Assembly: GCF_017916365.1 (NCBI RefSeq) | Contig: NZ_JAFMSU010000001.1 | Coordinates: 496,001-560,000 of the forward strand | From: Rufibacter roseolus | GTDB lineage: Bacteria; Bacteroidota; Bacteroidia; Cytophagales; Hymenobacteraceae | Direction of reading: 5' to 3' | Length of the DNA: 64,000 bases | In this document: positions 1 to 8,899 of the stretch, in pieces | Position numbering within the stretch: position 1 is the first letter of the stretch | How the letters are laid out: each line of letters opens with the position of its first letter | Notes under the pieces: generated by a model | Told to the model about the DNA's origin: nothing | What the model saw: only the letters and a program-made list of their open reading frames with translations | The model's database searches: none | Translations under genes and position numbers: made by a program

Positions 1-604
1 AGCCCATGTTCAAGCCAACGGCGAAGATGGAAGTTCCTTTGTTATAGAAATATCCTGCCGCGCGCATCCCGAAGAACAGGCGGGTGTCGTCAAAGAAATC
101 TGTCTCGAAAACGGCTTTCCCGCCAAAGTCTTTTTCCCGGATATGCACGAAAAATTCATCGGCGTTTCTTCCCGGCGTGGTAGTGGCTCCCTGGGGAATA
201 TCTCCTTTTTTCAGATCCAACTCTGAGCGCCTCCGTACGGCAGGCCCCACCCCGAATTTAAAGGTGTACTTCTCCGTCTCATACAAGTCATAATAGAAAG
301 AGGCGTCAAACATGACAAAGGCTTTCCGGGAGGTGAAAAGTTGGATGTTCTTATCGTAGCGGGAGGAACTGAGGTACTCCCCGGAGACGGTGAAATGGAA
401 ATGGTCAGTGAGTTCACGGGTATATTGCTGGGTGAACAAGGCCCCGCTATTATCTCCTTCCAGGATATAGGCAAAATTCACCCCGGTTCTGAAGTGGTTT
501 GGATAGCGGTATTGCGCCGAGGCACCTTGTACGGCAAACAGGAAGAAGAACCCAACTAAAACGCTTTTCAGCAGAAGGTTACTTAGGAAGTTAACGTGTT
601 TCAT
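1..604 (-). CDS. Outer-membrane beta-barrel-like protein, 3' end cut by window edge
   Basis: Reads leftward from the ATG at 602-604 and runs off the left edge, so 201 codons are visible. The N-terminus (MKHVNFLSNLLLKSVLVG...) is a signal peptide ending in QGASA before mature QYRYPNHFRTG. The rest consists of short alternating polar/aromatic strands (for example TDHFHFTVSGEYL, TYKFGVGPAV-like turns) with no enzyme motif, as expected of a Bacteroidota outer-membrane porin-like protein. Specific function is unknown. A 13 bp perfect palindrome lies about 45 bp upstream. I am fairly sure it is a real exported protein and unsure of the family. Confidence 0.7.
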   Translation of the reverse strand, partial: MKHVNFLSNLLLKSVLVGFFFLFAVQGASAQYRYPNHFRTGVNFAYILEGDNSGALFTQQYTRELTDHFHFTVSGEYLSSSRYDKNIQLFTSRKAFVMFDASFYYDLYETEKYTFKFGVGPAVRRRSELDLKKGDIPQGATTTPGRNADEFFVHIREKDFGGKAVFETDFFDDTRLFFGMRAAGYFYNKGTSIFAVGLNMG

Positions 605-646
605 AAAAACGGGTCTTAATTCAAAGGAAAAGGGGATGGGCATGCG

Positions 647-659
647 GTATTGTCAATAC
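647..659. promoter_or_regulatory. 13 bp palindrome upstream of the outer-membrane protein gene
   Basis: GTATTG-T-CAATAC is a perfect 6+1+6 dyad 43 bp upstream of the leftward start at 604. It could be an operator for that gene; no regulator gene is adjacent. Short enough to occur by chance. Confidence 0.25.
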
Positions 660-857
660 TCAGGTTTAATTATTTAAGTTGTGCCGCTAAATAAATTTTC
701 TGCTATATAGAGGCTTTGAAGGCGTTTTTGAAGGAATCTAGCCAAAATCCTGCCATAATTCCGCCTCAATCATTAGCTTGTATTCAGGTATGACCGATGA
801 ACTTACCTGAAGGGATTCCCTTAAACTGATTCTGCCTTTCCCCATTACCCATTTTAC

Positions 858-2681
858 ATGTCCTTAGCCACCTTCTTGTTACAGGTAGACCAATTGAACA
901 TCGCTTTCAAGGCAGGGCAGGAAGCAGTGGCGGCCGTAAACGGGATTTCCTTTGAGGTCAGGAAAGGAGAGGCGGTAGCCATTGTGGGGGAGTCCGGCTC
1001 GGGTAAAACGGTAACCGCCTTATCACTCATGCAGCTCTTGCCCCGGGACGGGGTGCTTACCTCGGGATCTGCTACGTTCCAGTCCCCGGGTTTAGGTCAG
1101 ATAGACTTATTGAAACTCTCAGAAAAGCAGCTCCCTAAGTTAAGAGGCAAGGAGATTTCCATCATTTTTCAGGACCCAGCGTCTTCTCTGAACCCCGTGA
1201 TCTCCTGTGGAAAACAGGTAGCAGAGGCTTTGCTCATCCACTTGCCCATTTCCAAGAAAGAGGCTTATTCCCGCACATTGGCGCTTTTTGAGTTGGTGAA
1301 GCTACCTGAGCCTGAAAAGATTTTCAAGCGTTTTCCACACGAGCTTTCTGGGGGGCAGAAGCAGCGCATCATGATTGCCATGGCCATGGCCTGCGAGCCT
1401 TCTCTCCTCATTGCGGATGAACCTACCACTGCGTTGGATGTCACCGTGCAGGCCGGCATTCTGCAGTTGCTCAATGAACTTCGGCTGAGGAAAGAGATGG
1501 CTTTGCTGTTTATTTCCCATGACTTAGGAGTGGTGGCCGAGATCGCTGACCGGATATTGGTCATGTACCAGGGCCGCGTAGTGGAGGAGGGTGCTGTGAC
1601 GGAGATTTTCAGCAACCCAAGGCATCCGTACACCAAAGCCTTGCTCGCCTGCAGGCCCACCTTGCAAACCCAGGGAAACGTTATGCCCACCCTTTCGGAC
1701 TTCGTTTCCGGAGAGCTTCAAAGCTATTTTCAGGAAAACGGCTCCCAAACAGAAAGACCTCAGAAAGCAGTGGAAAAAGCGGAGAAAATAAAGGCAAACC
1801 AAGACTCATCAAGGGCTGAAGAGCTAGCAGGAAAACCCATCCTGCAAGTACAGGATATCCACGTGGAATTCACCCGAAGCAGATTGTTCTTTTGGCAGCA
1901 AAAAGAGGTTGTGAAAGCCGTAAACGGCGTTTCCTTTGAAGTTTTCCCGGGCCAGACTCTGGGCATCGTAGGCGAATCTGGTTGTGGGAAAACCACTCTG
2001 GGACGGGCCTTATTGCGGTTAATAGAACCCACCCAGGGGAAAGTAGTTTTCAACAGCAGAGATTGGTCTAATTTGCCCGCCGAAGAACTGAGGAAAAGTC
2101 GGAAAGACTTCCAGATGATCTTCCAGAATCCGCTGGCTTCACTTAACCCGATGATGAAAATAGGGGAGGCGATCATGGAACCCATGCAGGTGCATCAGGT
2201 GTTACACAGTCATCGGGAGAGAAAGCAGCGTACCCTTGAGTTACTGGAGGCCGTGCAGCTTCTGCCCGAACATTTTCACCGTTATCCCCATGAATTTTCC
2301 GGCGGCCAACTGCAGCGTATCTGCATTGCCAGAGCGTTGGCGCTGGAACCCACGTGTATCATCTGTGATGAAATCGTCTCGTCTTTAGACGTATCGGTGC
2401 AGGCGCAAGTCCTGAACCTGCTCAACCGTCTCAAGCGCGATTTCAATCTCACACTCCTCTTTATTACCCATGACCTCTCTGTGGCCAGGTTCATGTCTGA
2501 TCGCCTGTTGGTGATGGACCAGGGCCGCATAGTAGAGCAGGGCCCCGCGCAGCAGATTTTCTCTTCCCCGCAGCAACCTTACACCAAAGCCTTGCTTCAG
2601 GCCGTACCGGCCGGGGAGCTGAAGGATATTTTAGCGGCGCAGGAGAAACGAAAAGCGTACAAAGCAAGTATAGAACAATAG
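858..2681 (+). CDS. Oligopeptide-type ABC transporter ATPase with two fused nucleotide-binding domains
   Basis: 607 residues carrying two complete DppD/DppF-type ATPase domains in one chain, as in YejF/GsiA. Domain 1 has Walker A GESGSGKT at about 44-51, signature LSGGQ at about 163 and Walker B LLIADEPT at about 183. Domain 2 has GESGCGKT, signature FSGGQ and [13 protein letters not shown] low-complexity charged linker joins them near residues 290-330. Such proteins energise uptake of peptides or similar solutes through two permeases. No permease or binding-protein gene is adjacent, so this is an orphan ATPase whose partners must lie elsewhere. The substrate cannot be read from the sequence. 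Confidence 0.9.
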   Translation: MSLATFLLQVDQLNIAFKAGQEAVAAVNGISFEVRKGEAVAIVGESGSGKTVTALSLMQLLPRDGVLTSGSATFQSPGLGQIDLLKLSEKQLPKLRGKEISIIFQDPASSLNPVISCGKQVAEALLIHLPISKKEAYSRTLALFELVKLPEPEKIFKRFPHELSGGQKQRIMIAMAMACEPSLLIADEPTTALDVTVQAGILQLLNELRLRKEMALLFISHDLGVVAEIADRILVMYQGRVVEEGAVTEIFSNPRHPYTKALLACRPTLQTQGNVMPTLSDFVSGELQSYFQENGSQTERPQKAVEKAEKIKANQDSSRAEELAGKPILQVQDIHVEFTRSRLFFWQQKEVVKAVNGVSFEVFPGQTLGIVGESGCGKTTLGRALLRLIEPTQGKVVFNSRDWSNLPAEELRKSRKDFQMIFQNPLASLNPMMKIGEAIMEPMQVHQVLHSHRERKQRTLELLEAVQLLPEHFHRYPHEFSGGQLQRICIARALALEPTCIICDEIVSSLDVSVQAQVLNLLNRLKRDFNLTLLFITHDLSVARFMSDRLLVMDQGRIVEQGPAQQIFSSPQQPYTKALLQAVPAGELKDILAAQEKRKAYKASIEQ

Positions 2682-2710
2682 ATATATTTGCAGGCGCTTC
2701 CCTGGCAGAG

Positions 2711-2752
2711 GCGTTTTTATGCTGTTTTCCTAAAATCAGCCCCTAAACAGCA
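2711..2752. repeat. 40 bp palindrome family, copy 1
   Basis: Left arm GTTTTTATGCTGTTTTCC, right arm TAAAATCAGCCCCTAAAC. Lies 30 bp after the ABC ATPase stop and 115 bp before rnr. Confidence 0.6.
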
Positions 2753-2867
2753 TATTGTAAACACTTTCCAACGTAGAAGGGAAGCAGGATTAAAACATTT
2801 TGGCGACTGCAATGCCGCTCAGGTTCTGCCTTTGAAATCAGAATCTATTAGAAATTGAAAAGAATTA

Positions 2868-5222
2868 ATGGAAAGAAAAAGAAGAGGCCCGGGTGCCGGC
2901 AGAGATTCAGCCCCGCGGTCTGGTAATACCAGAAAAGACAAAGGCGCCCCACGCCGTGAAAGGGACGGAGGTTCCGGCAGACGCAGTGGCGGTGGCCAGA
3001 ATTCGGCCGGGCAAGTGTCCAGGGAAGTGCTGTTGAACATCTTCGGGCAGGAGCCCAAGAAGGTGTTCACGTACCGCCAACTGCACCGTCGCCTGGCCGT
3101 GACAGACAAAGAAGGCCGCGAACTTGTTTCCGGTCTCCTGAAGAAGATGAGCAAGAACGGCGAGTTGATTTTCCTGCCGGATGATTCCTATATCCTGAAC
3201 CCTGAGTTCCGGGGCAGCGTGGAGAAAAGCTTTGACCGACCTGAGCGCGGTAGCCGCAGAGAGAGAGATTCTGACCGCGGCGCCACCGTCTCCCGCCGGG
3301 GAGGCGCTACCATCGTGGGTAAAGTTGATTTGGCCAACGCCCGCCACGCCTACGTGGTGAGCGAGGAAAGCGAGCAGGACATCCGGGTACCGGTAGAGAA
3401 ACTCATGTTTGCCATGGACGGCGACACCGTGCGCGTACAACTGCGCAGAACCCGCCGGGCCAATGAACGTCCCGAGGGGGAAGTGGTGGAGGTGATCCAG
3501 CGCCAGCGCGAAGAGATTGTAGGCCGTCTGGAGCTGTCCAAAGGTTACGGCTTCATCGTGCCCGACCAGAAGAAAATGTACTTTGACGTATTTGTGGGTG
3601 AGCGCGGCCTAGCCGATGCAAACCACGGCGACAAGGTGCTGGTACGCGTAACGGAGTGGCCTGAGGACCCGCAGAAAAGCCCTACGGGCGAGATCATCCG
3701 CGTCTTCGGCCCGGCCGGAGAGCACAACGCCGAGATCCACGCCATCATGGCCGAGTTCGGGTTGCCGTTTGAGTTCCCTGAGTCAGTGGAGAAGGAGGCC
3801 AATGCCATCCCGGAGAAAATCAACCAGGAGGAAATCGCCAAGCGCCGCGACTTCAGAGACATCACCACGTTCACCATTGACCCGGCCGATGCCAAAGATT
3901 TTGACGATGCCCTTAGCATGCGCCAACTGGAGAACGGCAATTGGGAAGTGGGCGTGCACATCGCCGATGTGACCCACTACGTGCAGCCTAACAGCAGACT
4001 AGAGAAAGAGGCGTACCGCCGCGCCACCTCGGTGTACCTGGTAGACCGTACCATTCCTATGCTGCCCGAGCGCCTGTCAAACGGACTCTGCTCTCTGCGT
4101 CCAAACGAAGACAAACTCACGTTCTCGGTGGTGTTTGAGATTGATGACAACGCCAAGGTCCACAACTACTGGGTAGGCCGTACCATCATCCACTCAGATC
4201 GCCGCTTCGCTTACGAAGAAGCCCAGGAGGTGATTGAAACCGGTGAAGGTGACTACGCGCAGGAGATCCTGAAGCTGAACGAGCTGGCCAAGAAATTCAA
4301 AGACAAACGCTTCCAGAACGGAGCCGTGAATTTTGAGACCATTGAGGTGAAATTCAAGCTGGACGAGAACGGCAAGCCGCTGCACCTCTACGTGAAAGAG
4401 CGCAAAGACGCGCACAAACTCATTGAGGAGTTCATGCTGCTGGCCAACAAGTACGTGGCCGAGCACGTGTACAAGCAACGCAAAGGCAACAAGAAGCTGA
4501 CCATGGTGTACCGGACGCACGGCGCCCCGGATCCAGAGAAACTGATGAACTTCTCTGTGTTCGCCCGTAAGTTCGGGTACAAGGTAGATCTGGAAGAAGG
4601 CAAGGACATCTCCAAGGAGCTGAACAAGCTCGCTGACCAGACCCAGGGCAAGCCCGAGCAGAGCGTGCTGCAGAGCCTGGCCATCAGAACCATGGCCAAA
4701 GCCAAATACAGCACCGAGGAGGAAGGTCACTTCGGGTTGGCGTTCGCGCACTACTCGCACTTTACCTCGCCCATCAGACGGTACCCCGATATGATGGCGC
4801 ACCGCCTCATCTACCAGTATGAGCAGAAAGATTTCTCTGCTGAGAAGGAAGAGTTTGAAGAGCGCAGCCTGCACTCCTCAGACATGGAGAAACGCGCCGC
4901 CGAGGCTGAGCGGGCTTCCATCAAGTTCAAACAAGTGGAGTACATCAGCAGCTTCATTGGGCAGCAGTTCAAAGGCATCGTGTCTGGTCTCACAGATTGG
5001 GGCATGTACGTGGAGATTGAGGAGAACAAATGCGAAGGCATGGTTCGGCTGGCAGATCTGCAGGACGACTTCTACGAACTGGACTCGGCTAACTACCGCA
5101 TCATCGGGCAGAACAACAAACGCATAATCTCGTTTGGCGATGAGGTGATAGTGGAGGTGAAAGCCGCCAACGTGCTGGAGCGTACCATTGACCTGACCCT
5201 GATTGACACCGTGAAGAAATAA
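2868..5222 (+). CDS. rnr: Ribonuclease R
   Basis: 784-residue 3'-5' exoribonuclease of the RNB (RNase II) superfamily, which degrades structured RNA and takes part in RNA quality control. Order: a basic Arg/Gly-rich tail (residues 1-55, starting MERKRRGPGAGRD), a winged-helix region, cold-shock-like RNA-binding domains (SKGYGFIVPDQ), the catalytic RNB domain with acidic cluster DPADAKDFDDA near residue 345, and a C-terminal S1 domain (FKGIVSGLTDWGMYVEIEE). Unlike the E. coli enzyme, the basic tail is at the N-terminus and the protein ends soon after S1 (TLIDTVKK). A strong terminator follows the stop. Confidence 0.96.
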   Translation: MERKRRGPGAGRDSAPRSGNTRKDKGAPRRERDGGSGRRSGGGQNSAGQVSREVLLNIFGQEPKKVFTYRQLHRRLAVTDKEGRELVSGLLKKMSKNGELIFLPDDSYILNPEFRGSVEKSFDRPERGSRRERDSDRGATVSRRGGATIVGKVDLANARHAYVVSEESEQDIRVPVEKLMFAMDGDTVRVQLRRTRRANERPEGEVVEVIQRQREEIVGRLELSKGYGFIVPDQKKMYFDVFVGERGLADANHGDKVLVRVTEWPEDPQKSPTGEIIRVFGPAGEHNAEIHAIMAEFGLPFEFPESVEKEANAIPEKINQEEIAKRRDFRDITTFTIDPADAKDFDDALSMRQLENGNWEVGVHIADVTHYVQPNSRLEKEAYRRATSVYLVDRTIPMLPERLSNGLCSLRPNEDKLTFSVVFEIDDNAKVHNYWVGRTIIHSDRRFAYEEAQEVIETGEGDYAQEILKLNELAKKFKDKRFQNGAVNFETIEVKFKLDENGKPLHLYVKERKDAHKLIEEFMLLANKYVAEHVYKQRKGNKKLTMVYRTHGAPDPEKLMNFSVFARKFGYKVDLEEGKDISKELNKLADQTQGKPEQSVLQSLAIRTMAKAKYSTEEEGHFGLAFAHYSHFTSPIRRYPDMMAHRLIYQYEQKDFSAEKEEFEERSLHSSDMEKRAAEAERASIKFKQVEYISSFIGQQFKGIVSGLTDWGMYVEIEENKCEGMVRLADLQDDFYELDSANYRIIGQNNKRIISFGDEVIVEVKAANVLERTIDLTLIDTVKK

Positions 5223-5238
5223 GCGGTTTCTTTGAAAA

Positions 5239-5284
5239 GCGTTTTCGGGCTCCTTTGCTGAAAAGGGCCGGGAAACGCTTTTTA
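5239..5284 (+). terminator. Terminator after rnr
   Basis: AAGCGTTTTCGGGCTC pairs with GGGCCGGGAAACGCTT and is followed by a T run; it starts 17 bp after the rnr stop. Confidence 0.75.
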
Positions 5285-5329
5285 TGGCTTGTGAGTAAAA
5301 ACAAAAAATGCGGTTTCTTTATTTTACTG

Positions 5330-5337
5330 TAGCTTTG
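5330..5337 (+). promoter_or_regulatory. -7 element of the polyprenyl synthase promoter
   Basis: TAGCTTTG matches the Bacteroidota TAnnTTTG -7 consensus exactly. It would start transcription near 5344. The TTTC at 5314-5317 is a weak -33 partner. Confidence 0.5.
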
Positions 5338-5407
5338 GCGGTAAGTAAAGAAGCCGCATTTTCATCTAAACCAAAGGACTTTGCCCAATCGCTTAAAAAA
5401 TACTCCT

Positions 5408-6382
5408 GTGAATATCTCCCAATTCTCAGAACGTATACAACAGACGCTGTCCACGCTCCGGTACGGGCAGTCCCCCGATGAACTCTATGCCCCCATCCGC
5501 TATATGATGGATCTGGGCGGCAAAAGAGTGCGTCCGCTGCTGACAGTCCTGGGCGCTTACCTCTTCCATGACGACGTGGAAAAGGCCCTGATGCCTGCCG
5601 CAGGGGTAGAGGTTTTCCATAACTTCACGCTCATGCACGATGACATCATGGACAATGCGCCTTTGCGCCGAGGCCAGGAAACCGTGCACGAGAAATGGAA
5701 TACCAGCACCGCCATTCTCAGCGGCGATGTGATGCTGGTGCGCGCCTATGAGTGCTTTCTGGGCGTAGACCCGCAGAAATTACCCCAGGTTCTGCAACTG
5801 TTCAGTACCTGCGCCGCCGAGGTCTGCGAGGGTCAGCAGCTGGACATGAACTTTGAGAGCCGCCAGGATGTGCGCATTGAGGAATACTTGCACATGATCA
5901 AGCTCAAAACGGCTGTGCTGCTGGGCTTCGCGCTGGAACTGGGCGCGCTGCTCAACAACGCCGCCGCCGAGGATGCCCGCCACCTGAAGGAGTTCGGGAT
6001 CAACATGGGCATTGCCTTCCAGCTCCGCGATGACCTGCTGGATGTGTACGGTGACCAGGCCAAGTTTGGAAAGCGCGTGGGCGGTGACATTGTCTCTGAT
6101 AAGAAAACGTACCTGCTGCTGAAAGCCCTGGAACGTTCCTCGGCCACCCAGCGCGAGGAATTGAAAAAGTGGCAGGGGCAGGGCGGCAATGGCCGCGAAG
6201 CGCAGAAAGTGCAGGCCGTGAAGTCCATCTATGACGAGCTGGACATCCAGGGCACCACCCACAGCCAGATCAACCACTACTTCCAGAAAGCGCTCCACCA
6301 CCTAAACGAGGTCAACGCCCTCAACAGCAAAAAAGAGCTGCTCCGGCAACTAGCCCTGCAGTTGATTGAGCGCGAGAACTAA
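5408..6382 (+). CDS. Polyprenyl diphosphate synthase
   Basis: About 324 residues, all-trans prenyltransferase of the IspA/IspB family. It condenses isopentenyl diphosphate onto allylic diphosphates, probably for the menaquinone side chain. The first Asp-rich motif is LMHDDIMDN, the second QLRDDLLDVYGD; the family GGKRVRPLL motif is near the N-terminus. Product chain length cannot be told. I chose the GTG at 5408 (VNISQFSERI...), preceded by an A-rich stretch. An in-frame TTG at 5381 would add nine residues and is possible. The gene stands alone with its own promoter. Confidence 0.9.
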   Translation: MNISQFSERIQQTLSTLRYGQSPDELYAPIRYMMDLGGKRVRPLLTVLGAYLFHDDVEKALMPAAGVEVFHNFTLMHDDIMDNAPLRRGQETVHEKWNTSTAILSGDVMLVRAYECFLGVDPQKLPQVLQLFSTCAAEVCEGQQLDMNFESRQDVRIEEYLHMIKLKTAVLLGFALELGALLNNAAAEDARHLKEFGINMGIAFQLRDDLLDVYGDQAKFGKRVGGDIVSDKKTYLLLKALERSSATQREELKKWQGQGGNGREAQKVQAVKSIYDELDIQGTTHSQINHYFQKALHHLNEVNALNSKKELLRQLALQLIEREN

Positions 6383-6705
6383 TGCTTTACATAAGCCTCT
6401 GGTAAAACCACAAGCCCTCGGTAGAACTGAGCGTCGGCTTTGCCGATCCGGGGAATGGCTTTCTACTTTCAAGCTAACTGAATTTGAAGTAAGCTGTTTT
6501 AGCCCTGTTTTTCTTGAATGGCGCGTAAAACGGCTTCCATGCTTTTGGTTGCTTTTCTGAGTTGCTTTGTCCGCTAAAGGTGATTCTTCCCTCTTAGAAT
6601 ACCCCAGGGAGAATGCCAGTCATCGTCTGAATTGCGCAGGTTTTGCTAACTTGAGCCATTATCTGGGGCTGCTGCCCTATCTATTCTGTACCTATTTAGA
6701 GCCAC
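6383..6705. other. Intergenic gap between polyprenyl synthase and rhomboid genes
   Basis: 323 bp with one 40 bp palindrome (6493-6534) and no convincing gene, terminator or consensus promoter. Confidence 0.6.
6493..6534. repeat. 40 bp palindrome family, copy 2
   Basis: Outer arms GCTGTTTTAG and CGCGTAAAACGGC, inner CCTGTTTTTC then TTGAATGG. Mid-gap between two rightward genes. Confidence 0.6.
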
Positions 6706-7341
6706 ATGCCCATTTCCATCACCTTTGTCATCATTGCCGTTACCGTCCTCGCTTCTTTGTTTGCCTGGCAGAACCAGAACCTGATGGAGAATTGGGTGCA
6801 TCATCCGCAGTCGGTGGCGCGCAACAATGAGTGGTGGCGACTGCTGACCTCTGGCTTTCTGCACGCCGATTTCATGCATCTCTTCTTCAATATGTTCTCG
6901 CTGTACTTCTTCGGGGGTGTGGTGGAGAACCAGTTCATGGGCGTGTTCGGGTTTACCACCGGGGCCATTCTCTACGTGCTGCTTTACCTGGTAGCCATCA
7001 TTGTCTCGGACCTGCCCACGTACTTCAAACATAAAAACGACAGCCGGTATTACTCTCTGGGCGCCTCGGGCGGGGTGGCGGCCATCATCTTTGCCAGCAT
7101 CTATTTCAATCCGCTCACAGAGATGCTCATTTTTCCTATTCCTATTCCCATCAGGGGGTACATCTTCGGGGCACTGTATCTTTTCTATTCCTATTACCTG
7201 AGCACAAGGTCCAGCGGTGACGGCATCAACCATAGCGCCCACTTCTATGGGGCGGCTTTCGGGTTTGTGGTGAGCATCATTCTGATACCAGGTCAGCTGC
7301 TGAATTTCTTCCAAACCATTATCCAATCCATTGGCGGTTAA
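6706..7341 (+). CDS. Rhomboid family intramembrane serine protease
   Basis: 211-residue polytopic membrane protein. The catalytic serine sits in GASGG (near residue 118) and the histidine in NHSAHFYGAAFGF near residue 178, the Ser-His dyad of rhomboids. The WWRLLTSGFLHADFMHLFFNM segment after TM1 is the family's conserved loop region. Rhomboids cut transmembrane substrates inside the bilayer; the substrate here is unknown. Stands alone between gaps. Confidence 0.92.
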   Translation: MPISITFVIIAVTVLASLFAWQNQNLMENWVHHPQSVARNNEWWRLLTSGFLHADFMHLFFNMFSLYFFGGVVENQFMGVFGFTTGAILYVLLYLVAIIVSDLPTYFKHKNDSRYYSLGASGGVAAIIFASIYFNPLTEMLIFPIPIPIRGYIFGALYLFYSYYLSTRSSGDGINHSAHFYGAAFGFVVSIILIPGQLLNFFQTIIQSIGG

Positions 7342-7362
7342 GATTCTTTTGTATTTACCCTA

Positions 7363-7386
7363 GCGGCGGGGCTTCGCCTTTTCTTT
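7363..7386 (+). terminator. Weak hairpin after the rhomboid gene
   Basis: GGCG-gggctt-CGCC followed by TTTTCTTT, about 20 bp after the stop. The stem is short. Confidence 0.35.
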
Positions 7387-7442
7387 AAAACTTACGTATA
7401 CTATTGTAATACAGCGTTTTTAAGGAACAGGAGGGTAGATAA

Positions 7443-7943
7443 ATGTTGAATTTTACGAAGTTATGTCTGGTGTTTTGCATTTGCCTGGGTTTGCAGGCGA
7501 ACGGCAAAGCTCAGTCTCTAGTGGCCAAGGTGGCGGCTGTCTCTAAAGTAAACCAAACCAGCCTAGGCGAAGGCATTGCGCAGAAAGATCCGGTGCTCCT
7601 AGACCTGGTGACCAAAGCAGGCTTAATGCCCATGCTCACCAATGGCGGGGAATACACTTTCTTTGCGCCCTCGGGCCAGGCATTAACCCAGCACCAGAAT
7701 GATTCGCCGGAACAGCTCAGAAGTTTCTTAGAGCAGCACATTGTGAAAGGAACTCTCACCACCGATGACCTGCGCGACGGTGCTGATATAAAATCAATGG
7801 GTGGCAATAACCTGCGCGTCTGCCGCAAGAAAGGAAATCTTATGGTGAGCGGACTGCGCTTGACGAAATCTGACCAACTGTATATGAACGGTGTCTGGCA
7901 CCAGCTGAGCGGAGCCATCCAAAGCAGCGCCAGTACGCTTTGA
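7443..7943 (+). CDS. Secreted fasciclin (FAS1) domain protein
   Basis: 166 residues: a signal peptide (MLNFTKLCLVFCICLGLQANGKAQS) then a single FAS1 domain. Family features visible are DLVTKAGLMPML, YTFFAPSGQAL (H1 motif) and EQHIVKGTLTTDDL (H2 motif). FAS1 domains are adhesion or matrix modules; no enzyme activity is expected. The final SGAIQSSASTL is a short end. The AGGAGGG just before the ATG is an unusually good Shine-Dalgarno match for this phylum. Confidence 0.88.
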   Translation: MLNFTKLCLVFCICLGLQANGKAQSLVAKVAAVSKVNQTSLGEGIAQKDPVLLDLVTKAGLMPMLTNGGEYTFFAPSGQALTQHQNDSPEQLRSFLEQHIVKGTLTTDDLRDGADIKSMGGNNLRVCRKKGNLMVSGLRLTKSDQLYMNGVWHQLSGAIQSSASTL

Positions 7944-7962
7944 TAAAAGCATGTGTGAATGC

Positions 7963-7996
7963 AAAAGGGCCTGCTATTATAGCAGGCCCTTTTTGT
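7963..7996. terminator. Bidirectional terminator between fasciclin and DUF4249 genes
   Basis: Perfect 14 bp stem AAAAGGGCCTGCTA / TAGCAGGCCCTTTT with a 3 nt loop and a T tail, 20 bp after the fasciclin stop. Confidence 0.85.
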
Positions 7997-8016
7997 TTTA
8001 GGCTTGGTTCATAGGT

Positions 8017-8056
8017 CCGTTTCTAAGCCGGTTTCTGAAAAATAACGCCGAAACGG
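8017..8056. repeat. 40 bp palindrome family, copy 3
   Basis: CCGTTTCTAAGCC / GCCGAAACGG outer arms, GGTTTCTGAAAAAT centre. Sits between convergent genes, just downstream of the terminator at 7963. Confidence 0.65.
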
Positions 8057-8074
8057 ATTGGAAGGCAGAAGCGA

Positions 8075-8878
8075 TTACCGGATGTTATCTGCCTCCACTT
8101 TCCGCTCAATGACAGAAACCGCCGAGGCTCCGAAGTACCCAATGGCTCCGTTGCTGATGTTGCCGGGCGCGTTGGCTGGTGGGGCATCAAACGGGCCGCC
8201 GGTGTAGTACTGCATGCGTGAAAGCACCCGGAAAAACTCGTACCCAGGCCGGTCCAGCGAGAGCATTTCCACCTTCATCACATCGCCCTCTTCCAGTTCA
8301 ATGCCAATCTCGGGGTCGCCGTAATTGCCGTCGTAGAGGTCATCGTTAATGGCTACTATTTCTTTGTCGCGCTCGCCGTTCACGTAGATGTTGAACTTGT
8401 AGAGATCGCCTTTGCCAGCCGGTTCCCGGAAGAAGATGGTGGCGTAGTAGCCCTCTTCTACCTGGGCATTGCCTTCCTTGAAATGGTAGGTAAGGGAATC
8501 AAGGGTGCTCACGGGTTTCAGGAAGCTGCTGGCGGTGTATTCCTGTCCGTTCAGTTGCACGTTGAGGTAGTACGTGTTGCCGCGTTTGCCTTGCAGTTGA
8601 CCCGTTTGGTACAGGCCGTTGCCTTTCGCTTGCAGGGTTTCCTCAAAGCCCTCGCTGTCTTTTATACGCACCACAGCGTTTTCCAGCCCGGCGGCCGGAC
8701 CTTGGTTCAGGTAGCCTTTTGAGGTAGAGATGCGCACGGTGTAAGGTCCCGGTTGATCGGTGACTAAGCCTTCGATGACCACTTTGGCGGCGTCCTCAGG
8801 TAAATCGTAGTCAATGACTTCCTCGCAGCTGCTGAACAGGAACAGGGAGGAAAACAGGAGGAACAGGTACTTTTTCAT
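8075..8878 (-). CDS. DUF4249 domain lipoprotein, partner of the TonB receptor
   Basis: 267 residues. The N-terminus MKKYLFLLFSSLFLFSSCEE is a lipoprotein signal with lipobox FSSC, followed directly by the acidic EE residues typical of outer-membrane lipoproteins. The rest (VVIEGLVTDQPGPYTVRISTS, early carboxypeptidase-like strand pattern) matches DUF4249, a family almost always encoded after a TonB-dependent receptor. It starts 21 bp downstream of the receptor stop, so the two form an operon. It is inferred to be the surface-exposed accessory lipoprotein of that receptor; the ligand is unknown. Confidence 0.88.
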   Translation of the reverse strand: MKKYLFLLFSSLFLFSSCEEVIDYDLPEDAAKVVIEGLVTDQPGPYTVRISTSKGYLNQGPAAGLENAVVRIKDSEGFEETLQAKGNGLYQTGQLQGKRGNTYYLNVQLNGQEYTASSFLKPVSTLDSLTYHFKEGNAQVEEGYYATIFFREPAGKGDLYKFNIYVNGERDKEIVAINDDLYDGNYGDPEIGIELEEGDVMKVEMLSLDRPGYEFFRVLSRMQYYTGGPFDAPPANAPGNISNGAIGYFGASAVSVIERKVEADNIR

Positions 8879-8899
8879 GATCTATTCTGGGTAATTCAC

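Noticed and set aside
858-2681. A full peptide-transport operon
   Set aside because: Only the ATPase is present; the flanking genes are unrelated.
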